Shown piece after piece: positions 6,924 through 12,725 of a DNA stretch of 12,725 nucleotides (the stretch's first letter is position 1; every line of letters starts with the position of its first letter). Made by a program: the position numbers and the translations under genes. Under the pieces are notes generated by a model. That model saw nothing but the letters and a program-made list of their open reading frames with translations, was not told the origin of the DNA and did no database searches. Source of the DNA: JABMMZ01 sp044377005 (GTDB lineage: Bacteria > Bacteroidota > Bacteroidia > NS11-12g > UBA955); NCBI GenBank assembly GCA_044377005.1, contig JBILJV010000064.1:1-12725 (forward strand), given 5' to 3'.

Positions 6924-8834
6924 ATGCTCACACTTAACGAACTTTCTTTTGACTTTGGAGGTAGATACCTTTATAGAGATGTAAATTGGCAAATAAAACC
7001 AGGCGAACGCATTGGTTTAGTTGGACAAAATGGAACAGGAAAATCAACATTATTAAGAATCATAACTGGCGAATACCAACCGACAGAAGGTGGTTTGTCT
7101 AAATCTAAAGATTGTACCATTGGTTTTTTAAACCAAGATTTATTGAGTTATGAGAGTAATGAAAGCATCTACAATGTAGCTTTACAGGCCTTTGAAAAAG
7201 CACTTCAACTTCAACGTGAAATTGATGAAATAATGTTGCGTTTAGAGTACGATTATTCAGATGAGGTTTTAAATGCCTTGGGTAACAAGCAAGAGGAATT
7301 TGAAGCTTTAGATGGTTATAATATCCAATTTAAAACAGAAGAAATTTTGGAAGGATTAGGATTTAAAACAGCCGATTTAAAAAGACCATTGTCTGAGTTT
7401 AGTGGTGGTTGGAGAATGCGTGTAATGTTGGCTAAGCTTTTGTTACAGAATCCCCGCTTATTATTACTGGATGAGCCTACCAATCACTTGGATTTACCTT
7501 CCATCGAATGGTTAGAAGATTACCTTCAATCTTATGAAGGAACTGTCATTATTGTTTCGCATGACAGACAATTCTTGGATAAAATGATTAACAAGATTGT
7601 AGAGGTTGCTAATAAGAAAGTTTATGTTTATACAGGTAATTACTCAAGCTATTTAATACAAAAAGTTGAACGAGACGACCTACAACAAAGAGCGTTTGAA
7701 AATCAACAACAATTTATAAAACAACAAGAACGACTTATTGACCGTTTTAAAGCTAAAGCAAGTAAGGCTACAATGGCTCAAAGTAGAATGAAAATGCTTG
7801 ATAAAATTGAACGCATAGAAGAAGTTCAAAACGATGAAGCGGTTATGAATCTGAAGTTTAAAATCAAGCAACAACCTGGAAAAGTATTGGTTGAATTAAA
7901 AAACATAAGTAAAACATACGGAACACAATTGATATTTAAACAAGCTAATGCAACAATTGACCGTGGTGATAAAATTGCATTAATTGGTGCGAACGGAAAA
8001 GGAAAATCCACCTTATTAAGAATTATAGACAAGAGCGAAGGAACCCAATCTGGGTCTGTAGAATATGGTTATAATTTATTAAAAACTTTTTATGCACAGC
8101 ACCAATTAGAATCACTAAATGTGCAAAAAGAAATACTGCAGGAACTTTCAGATATGGGTTCCGCAAAACTTGAAAATGAATTACGAACGATTTTAGGTTG
8201 TTTCTTGTTTACAGGTGATGATGTTTTCAAAAAAATTAAAGTATTGAGCGGTGGAGAAAAAGCCAGAGTTGCACTTGCCAAAACATTGATATATGAAGCT
8301 AATTTTTTATTACTCGATGAGCCAACAAATCACTTGGACATTCAAAGTATGAATATTTTAATTCAAGCATTGCAAGACTATGAAGGTTCATTTATAACAG
8401 TTTCACACGACAGACATTTTATATCTCAAATTGCAAACAAAATATGGTGGATTGAAAATGGAGAGATAAAAGAATATTTGGGAACATACGATGAATGGAA
8501 GTTTTACATGCAAGAAAGAGAATTGACTATGAAACAAGAATCAGCTGTTGCTAAGAAAAACGAATTAACATCTTCTATAACCAAAACAGTAGAGAAAACC
8601 CCCAATTCAGAGTCGGATAAACAAAAAAAACAAATTCAGCAACAATTAAATCAGATAGAAAAAGAATTGGAAACATTGAATCTCAAAAAATCTGACATTG
8701 AATTAAAGCTCTCAGAAACCAATGATCCAAAGGTAATTGGCACACTTTCTGAAGAGTATAAAATATTAAAATCTCAGATTGATGAAAAAAACACGTCATT
8801 TGAAACAATATTTGAACAACTTTTAAGTTATTAA
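6924..8834 (+). CDS. ABC-F family ATPase (YheS/Uup-like)
   Basis: A soluble ATPase with two nucleotide-binding domains and no membrane segments. ABC-F proteins bind the ribosomal E site and act on stalled or initiating ribosomes, and some protect against antibiotics. Domain 1 has Walker A GQNGTGKS (34-41), signature EFSGGWRMR (158-166), Walker B LLLLDE (179-184) and H-loop His213. Domain 2 has GANGKGKS (355-362), LSGGEKAR (441-448), LLLDE and H-loop His495. The interdomain linker of about 245-320 carries the FKAKASKATMAQSRMKMLDK stretch typical of the YheS/ABCF2-3 branch. About 60 C-terminal residues (575-633) form a probable coiled coil, as in Uup. The length of 636 is normal. The plug gene follows after 11 bases, so the two are probably cotranscribed. 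Assignment to one subfamily would need a tree; a housekeeping translation factor is more likely than a resistance gene. Confidence 0.92.
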   Translation: MLTLNELSFDFGGRYLYRDVNWQIKPGERIGLVGQNGTGKSTLLRIITGEYQPTEGGLSKSKDCTIGFLNQDLLSYESNESIYNVALQAFEKALQLQREIDEIMLRLEYDYSDEVLNALGNKQEEFEALDGYNIQFKTEEILEGLGFKTADLKRPLSEFSGGWRMRVMLAKLLLQNPRLLLLDEPTNHLDLPSIEWLEDYLQSYEGTVIIVSHDRQFLDKMINKIVEVANKKVYVYTGNYSSYLIQKVERDDLQQRAFENQQQFIKQQERLIDRFKAKASKATMAQSRMKMLDKIERIEEVQNDEAVMNLKFKIKQQPGKVLVELKNISKTYGTQLIFKQANATIDRGDKIALIGANGKGKSTLLRIIDKSEGTQSGSVEYGYNLLKTFYAQHQLESLNVQKEILQELSDMGSAKLENELRTILGCFLFTGDDVFKKIKVLSGGEKARVALAKTLIYEANFLLLDEPTNHLDIQSMNILIQALQDYEGSFITVSHDRHFISQIANKIWWIENGEIKEYLGTYDEWKFYMQERELTMKQESAVAKKNELTSSITKTVEKTPNSESDKQKKQIQQQLNQIEKELETLNLKKSDIELKLSETNDPKVIGTLSEEYKILKSQIDEKNTSFETIFEQLLSY

Positions 8835-8845
8835 ACCATTATAAG

Positions 8846-10108
8846 ATGAAATCTATCTATCTAATTTTATTCCATTTAATTATTATACAGGCACAAGCGG
8901 CTTATTTACCTTTACAATATATTAATACAACCTATGAGAGTAATATTAAAACAGTACTAATAACGCAAGAAAATTCTTACGAAAGATTTCCAGCCATTGA
9001 CTTAAATAGTCAACAAAAATTAAGATTAGAGTTCGACGATTTAATGCCTGAAAATGATAATTATCAATTTACATTCATTCACTGTTCTTCAGATTGGAAG
9101 CCTTCTAACTTAAAGAAAAATGAATATTTGTCAGGAAATTTCTTCCAAAATATATTAGAATATTCGTTCTCAACTTCTACATTCCAGGTGTTTACCCACT
9201 ATGGTATTTCATTCCCTTCAGACGAAATGAAACCAACCTTGTCTGGTAATTATTTATTGGTTGTTTACCGTAATTTTGATGAACAGGATATTATTTTAAG
9301 CCGTCGTTTTATGGTTGTTGATGATAAATTTGTAATTAATCCTAACGTAAAAATAGCTACCAATGCCGCAGATAGATTCATTAAACAAGAGGTTGATTTT
9401 ACTGTAAATATTGGCGAAAATAGAGTCCCTAATCCAATGATGGATATTAAAGCTACAATTATTCAAAACCTAAGATGGGACAATGCTAAAATGAATTTAA
9501 AACCTCGATTTGTAAATGGTAAAATTTTGGATTACGATTATGAGGACAACAATCTTTTTACAGGTGGGAATGAATTTAGATATTTTGATATTAGAAGTTT
9601 AAGATTTTTGAGTTTCAATGTCAGAAGAAAATACATGGAAGGAAATTTAAAAAATGTAGTTCTATACAATGATGCGACTAAAATTAATTTACCCTACTTA
9701 CAAACTATCGATTTTAATGGAAAGTATGTTGTGGATAATAGAGATGGAGGTTTAAAAGGCGATATAGAAAGTGATTACGCTCAAGTTTATTTTACATTTG
9801 TTAGCGATAAGTTAGAGAAAGATGTTTACATATTTGGTGAAGTAAGCGATTGGCAAATAAAAGAAGAGTTTAAATTAGAATGGAATGAAAAGTTTGGACA
9901 ATATGAAAAATCAATGTTGTTAAAACAAGCTTATTACAACTACCATTATGTAACCGTAAATGAAGATCAATCGGTTAATTTACAACAAACAGAAGGTAAT
10001 TTTAGTGCTACTGAAAATGATTACCACATAATGATATATCACAAAAATCAATTCATGCAATACGATGAACTATTAGGAACTGCCTATATCAATTCAAACA
10101 AAAAATAA
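8846..10108 (+). CDS. Type IX secretion system plug protein (DUF5103 family)
   Basis: A 420-residue exported protein of the DUF5103 family. In Flavobacterium johnsoniae a member of this family was identified as the Plug that closes the periplasmic side of the SprA translocon when the PorV shuttle is absent. Residues 1-18 form a Sec signal peptide (hydrophobic core, then QAQA before AYLPLQY), and there is no lipobox cysteine. The N-terminal domain has the family stretch FIHCSSDWKPSNL (77-89), then EYLSGNFF, THYGISFP (117-124) and LSGNYLLVVY (132-141). The rest is predicted beta-rich, including a domain around 310-375 (QVYFTFVSDKLEKDVYIFGE onward) that resembles Ig-like folds. It lies 11 bases after the ABC-F gene, and its stop codon directly abuts the porX start. 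The family call is strong; the plug role is inferred from the characterised homologue. Confidence 0.87.
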   Translation: MKSIYLILFHLIIIQAQAAYLPLQYINTTYESNIKTVLITQENSYERFPAIDLNSQQKLRLEFDDLMPENDNYQFTFIHCSSDWKPSNLKKNEYLSGNFFQNILEYSFSTSTFQVFTHYGISFPSDEMKPTLSGNYLLVVYRNFDEQDIILSRRFMVVDDKFVINPNVKIATNAADRFIKQEVDFTVNIGENRVPNPMMDIKATIIQNLRWDNAKMNLKPRFVNGKILDYDYEDNNLFTGGNEFRYFDIRSLRFLSFNVRRKYMEGNLKNVVLYNDATKINLPYLQTIDFNGKYVVDNRDGGLKGDIESDYAQVYFTFVSDKLEKDVYIFGEVSDWQIKEEFKLEWNEKFGQYEKSMLLKQAYYNYHYVTVNEDQSVNLQQTEGNFSATENDYHIMIYHKNQFMQYDELLGTAYINSNKK

Positions 10109-11668
10109 ATGAGAACCGATAAAATAAAAATACTTTGGGCGGATGATGAAATCGATTTATTAAAACCGCATATTTTATTCCTTGAACAAAAAGGCTATGA
10201 AATCATAACGGTAAATAATGGAAATTCAGCTATTTCAAAAACCATTAGCGAACGTCCGGACATTGTGTTTTTAGATGAAAATATGCCTGGTATTACAGGT
10301 TTAGAAACACTCAAACAAATAAAGGCTATAGATAATGATGTGAAGGTGATAATGATAACGAAAAGCGAAGAGGAATATATAATGGATGATGCAATTGGTT
10401 CACAAATTTCTGATTATTTAATCAAACCAGTTAATCCTAATCAAATTCTTCATTCCATTAAAAAAATCATAGATAAATCGAGATTGGTTACCGAAAAAAC
10501 TACTCAAAACTATCAGCAAGATTTTAGAAATTTAACCAATATGATGATGGATAATTCAAGTTTGGATGAATGGAAAGAAGTCTATAATAAATTGATTTTT
10601 TGGGAATTAGAACTAGGAAAGTCTTCAGATAAAAGCATGAATATGATTTATGAAAGTCAGAAAAAAGAAGCCAATCATAATTTCAGTAAATTCATAACCA
10701 AGAATTATATCAATTATTTGCAACCTACAGGCGAAAATGGTCCTGTAATGAGTAATAATTTATTTAGAAGAAAAATAGTTCCTCAATTAACAGAGGAAAT
10801 TCCAACTTTTTTTATTTTAATTGATAATTTGCGATTAGACCAATGGAGAACAATTTCTCCAATCATTAAAGAGAAATTTAAGATTATAGAAGACGATCAA
10901 TATTTAGCATTATTACCTACAACAACACAATATTGTAGAAATGCTATTTTTAGTGGTTTATTGCCTTCAGAGATAGAAAAACGTTTTCCAACAAAATGGA
11001 GTAATGATGAAGATGAAGGTGGAAAGAATAATTTTGAAGAAGATTTTTTCAATGACTTATTGTCTAGACTCAGAATTGTGGGTAAAACCAGTTACACCAA
11101 AGTAACAAATTTAGAAGGAGGTAAAAACTTGGTTGACAACATCAATAATTTATTCAAAAACTATATCAATGTTATCGTTTATAACTTTGTTGATGCCTTC
11201 AGCCATGCTCGTACAGATGTTAGTATTATAAGGGAATTGGCAGAAGACGAAGCCGCATACCGCTCTGTAACAGAAAGTTGGTTTAGACATTCACCATTGT
11301 GGGAAGTGATGCAATTGATTTCAGAGAAAAAATGTAAAGTAATAATAACAACAGATCATGGTTCTGTAAGGGTTGATAAACCAGTGAAAGTGATAGGGGA
11401 TAAGAATACCAATACCAATCTAAGATACAAACAAGGCAAAAATTTAAGTTATGAAGCCAAAGAAGTTTTTGAAATTAAAAAACCAGAATCAGCTTTTTTG
11501 CCAAAAGTTAATGTTAGTCAATCTTATATTGTATGCAAGGAAGATGATTTTTTTGCATATCCTAACAACTATAATTATTACGTAAAATATTACTCCAATA
11601 CCTTTCAACATGGGGGTATTTCACTAGAAGAAATGCTCATTCCTTTCGCTGTTTTAGAGCCTAGGTAA
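10109..11668 (+). CDS. porX: PorX-type response regulator with PglZ domain (T9SS regulator)
   Basis: PorX is the cytoplasmic response regulator of T9SS gene expression, working in Porphyromonas gingivalis with the kinase PorY and the extracytoplasmic sigma factor SigP. Residues 1-125 form a receiver domain: acidic pair Asp12-Asp13, phosphoacceptor Asp56 in VFLDENMPG, Thr84 and Lys106 (YLIKP). A helical linker follows. From about 215 comes a PglZ domain of the alkaline phosphatase superfamily. Its metal and catalytic candidates are present: Asp239 (LIDNLRLDQW), the threonines of LPTTTQY (271-273, Thr272 by analogy with P. gingivalis), Asp362 and His366 (VDAFSHA), Asp416-His417 (TTDHGS) and His501 (FQHGG). 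In P. gingivalis this domain binds zinc and acts as a phosphodiesterase. The length of 519 is normal. The start abuts the plug gene's stop with no spacer, which suggests translational coupling. No cognate kinase is in view. Confidence 0.92.
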   Translation: MRTDKIKILWADDEIDLLKPHILFLEQKGYEIITVNNGNSAISKTISERPDIVFLDENMPGITGLETLKQIKAIDNDVKVIMITKSEEEYIMDDAIGSQISDYLIKPVNPNQILHSIKKIIDKSRLVTEKTTQNYQQDFRNLTNMMMDNSSLDEWKEVYNKLIFWELELGKSSDKSMNMIYESQKKEANHNFSKFITKNYINYLQPTGENGPVMSNNLFRRKIVPQLTEEIPTFFILIDNLRLDQWRTISPIIKEKFKIIEDDQYLALLPTTTQYCRNAIFSGLLPSEIEKRFPTKWSNDEDEGGKNNFEEDFFNDLLSRLRIVGKTSYTKVTNLEGGKNLVDNINNLFKNYINVIVYNFVDAFSHARTDVSIIRELAEDEAAYRSVTESWFRHSPLWEVMQLISEKKCKVIITTDHGSVRVDKPVKVIGDKNTNTNLRYKQGKNLSYEAKEVFEIKKPESAFLPKVNVSQSYIVCKEDDFFAYPNNYNYYVKYYSNTFQHGGISLEEMLIPFAVLEPR

Positions 11669-11685
11669 AATTTTGTTATTATTGT

Positions 11686-11715
11686 TTGATTTTATAATAA
11701 ATAAGTCTATATTTG
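11686..11715 (+). promoter_or_regulatory. Near-consensus Bacteroidota promoter of the small basic gene
   Basis: TTG at 11686-11688, exactly 19 bases, then TATATTTG at 11708-11715, a full match to TTG-N19-TAnnTTTG. Transcription should start near 11720. This rules out the in-frame upstream ATG at 11673 as the start of the following gene and favours the ATG at 11736. Confidence 0.7.
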
Positions 11716-11735
11716 CACACCTAAAAAATAATGTC

Positions 11736-11885
11736 ATGGCTGTAACCAGATTAAAAAGAAAAGATAGAAGAAATAAAGAGTTTACTAGAGTTAGAAAAAC
11801 AAACTTGAAAAACGTTAAGAAAATGGTATATATACAATCTCCATATAAAGAGGTTTCTGGTATTGTTTTAGAAGACCAAGCTTAA
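11736..11885 (+). CDS. Small basic conserved-type protein of 49 residues, function unknown
   Basis: I do not recognise this protein with certainty. The 49 residues start MAVTRLKRKDRRNKEF, and more than a third of the first 30 residues are Lys or Arg. The second half is milder (YIQSPYKEVSGIVLEDQA). There is no signal peptide and no membrane segment. The strongly basic, lysine/arginine-rich N-terminus looks like that of small nucleic-acid or ribosome-associated proteins; this is a composition argument only. The frame can be extended upstream to an ATG at 11673, but that ATG lies before the promoter at 11686-11715, so the start at 11736 is preferred. The gene is a complete transcription unit: a near-consensus promoter 20 bases before it and an intrinsic terminator 25 bases after it. 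That suggests steady, possibly high expression independent of its neighbours. Confidence 0.75.
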   Translation: MAVTRLKRKDRRNKEFTRVRKTNLKNVKKMVYIQSPYKEVSGIVLEDQA

Positions 11886-11909
11886 TTTTTATATATAAAT
11901 ATATTTAAG

Positions 11910-11935
11910 AACCCGCTTTATGCGGGTTTCTTTGT
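11910..11935 (+). terminator. Intrinsic terminator after the small basic gene
   Basis: A 7-bp GC-rich stem AACCCGC/GCGGGTT (11910-11916 with 11922-11928), loop TTTAT, followed by a T-rich tail (TCTTTGTTT). It is the only strong hairpin terminator I see in the window and stands out against the AT-rich background. It lies 25 bases past the stop codon at 11885 and separates this gene from the isomerase. Confidence 0.88.
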
Positions 11936-12012
11936 TTATTATCAATGTGTTATAAAAATATCACTATTTAAAACATTTTAAAAAAATCAATCAACTCTTC
12001 AAAAATATTAAT

Positions 12013-12020
12013 TATTTTTG
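12013..12020 (+). promoter_or_regulatory. Candidate -7 box for the isomerase gene
   Basis: TATTTTTG matches TAnnTTTG and ends six bases before the ATG at 12027, so the transcript would have almost no leader. No TTG is found 17-23 bases upstream, so the -33 element is poor or absent. Confidence 0.45.
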
Positions 12021-12026
12021 CGTTTT

Positions 12027-12725
12027 ATGTCTATTATAACTCACGAATCTGCTTTAGAAAATTTTAACCATCAAATACAGTTTGCACTTGACCATAGTAG
12101 TTCTCATGGTCTCTCATATTCTCTATTTAACAACATTGTTATTGCAGGGCTTGGAGGTTCTGGTATAGGTGGAAGAATTGCAAAAACAATTTTCTCTAAC
12201 AAATCATCCCTTCCAATTGAAGTAATAAGCGATTATTCTTTGCCTTCATATACTTCAAAAAATACATTTATTATATTAAGTTCTTATAGTGGTACCACTG
12301 AAGAAACATTGGCTATGTATCATCAGGCTAAATTTTTGGGATGTCAAATGGTATGTATAACCTCTGGTGGTGATTTGCTTGAATTAGCAATAAAAGACCA
12401 AGTTAAAACCTATATGGTTGAACTTGGTTATCAACCGAGAATGGCATTAGGTTTTTCTTTATCTTATGTTATATTAATATTGTCTGAATTATTCAATCTA
12501 TCACTTAGAAGTGAATTAGAAAGTGTTTTATCTTTATACAAAGATTCTGAAACAATGAAAAATAAGGCTAAAGAAATGATTGATTTTTTTAGCCCTTACC
12601 CAAATAATAAATTTACAATAGTTACAGACAACCAAACAGAAGCTATTGGGATTAGATTCTGTCAACAAATACAAGAAAATGCTAAAACGGAAGCATTTGT
12701 AAATGTATTACCAGAAGCTAACCAT
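12027..12725 (+). CDS. Bifunctional phosphoglucose/phosphomannose isomerase (C-terminus beyond window)
   Basis: The first 233 codons are visible. The product interconverts glucose-6-phosphate, mannose-6-phosphate and fructose-6-phosphate in the cytoplasm, linking glycolysis to mannose and nucleotide-sugar supply. It has two sugar isomerase (SIS) domains. The first opens with VIAGLGGSGIGGR (38-50) and includes SSYSGTTEETL (85-95), which binds the sugar phosphate. Arg138 in QPRMALG, Glu217 in QENAK and His233 at the very edge correspond to the active-site Arg, Glu and His described for the Pyrobaculum enzyme; the Glu-His spacing of 16 is the same. The second SIS domain and the Thr that helps define dual specificity lie outside. 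Relatives are usually about 320-350 residues, so about 100 are missing. There is no signal peptide. A -7 box sits six bases upstream and a strong terminator isolates it from the gene before. Confidence 0.9.
   Translation, partial: MSIITHESALENFNHQIQFALDHSSSHGLSYSLFNNIVIAGLGGSGIGGRIAKTIFSNKSSLPIEVISDYSLPSYTSKNTFIILSSYSGTTEETLAMYHQAKFLGCQMVCITSGGDLLELAIKDQVKTYMVELGYQPRMALGFSLSYVILILSELFNLSLRSELESVLSLYKDSETMKNKAKEMIDFFSPYPNNKFTIVTDNQTEAIGIRFCQQIQENAKTEAFVNVLPEANH

Noticed and set aside
6924..8834. Antibiotic-resistance ABC-F gene or ABC transporter
   Set aside because: There are no membrane segments. The linker and C-terminal coiled coil match housekeeping ABC-F proteins, and there is no mobile element or regulatory leader peptide around it.
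10109..11668. BREX or other phage-defence PglZ gene
   Set aside because: The PglZ domain is fused to an N-terminal receiver domain as in PorX, no other defence gene is present, and the adjacent gene is the T9SS plug.
11676..11700. 7-bp inverted repeat TTATTAT/ATAATAA with an 11-base loop around the -33 element of the small gene's promoter
   Set aside because: It is made only of A and T in an AT-rich region, so chance is likely. It is too weak to serve as a terminator for porX and has no T-tract.
11673..11735. Upstream in-frame ATG extending the small basic protein by 21 residues
   Set aside because: The ATG lies before a near-consensus promoter, and the added residues (hydrophobic, then polar) do not resemble the rest. 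They are promoter DNA translated by chance.

Overview
The window is AT-rich, densely coded DNA from a member of the Bacteroidota. Four things point there: promoters of the Bacteroidota type (TTG, about 19 bases, TAnnTTTG) just upstream of several genes; no Shine-Dalgarno sequences; a DUF5916 outer-membrane-type protein; and two genes of the type IX secretion system (T9SS), a system restricted to this phylum. The genus cannot be read from the sequence. I see no mobile element, CRISPR array, tRNA or rRNA, and no frame disruption in any gene. No stretch longer than about 140 bases lacks a gene.

Layout. (1) Bases 1-1891, minus strand: the first 630 codons of a DUF5916 protein, with its C-terminus beyond the left edge. 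(2) Bases 1892-2005: a divergent intergenic region with promoter elements facing both ways and a perfect 14-bp palindrome. (3) Bases 2006-6852, plus strand: a tight four-gene unit, dapB, lepB (signal peptidase I), hutH (histidine ammonia-lyase) and a DUF58 protein, with gaps of 13, 1 and 3 bases. (4) Bases 6924-11668, plus strand: a three-gene unit with its own promoter, an ABC-F ATPase, a T9SS plug protein (DUF5103) and a PorX-type response regulator with a PglZ domain, with gaps of 11 and 0 bases. (5) Bases 11686-11940: a self-contained unit for a 49-residue basic protein, with a near-consensus promoter and a clear intrinsic terminator. (6) Base 12027 to the right edge: the first 233 codons of a bifunctional phosphoglucose/phosphomannose isomerase.

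How the genes work together. LepB, the plug protein and PorX share a theme of protein export. LepB cleaves Sec signal peptides, the first step for every T9SS cargo. The plug protein closes the periplasmic face of the SprA translocon. PorX regulates T9SS genes. The direct abutment of the plug and PorX genes suggests they are made together. DapB (lysine and diaminopimelate synthesis), HutH (histidine breakdown) and the sugar-phosphate isomerase are ordinary metabolism. Nothing here is clearly a new system. The points most worth a second look are the ABC-F/plug/PorX arrangement, the small basic gene, the intergenic palindrome and the very short leaders implied by the promoters.
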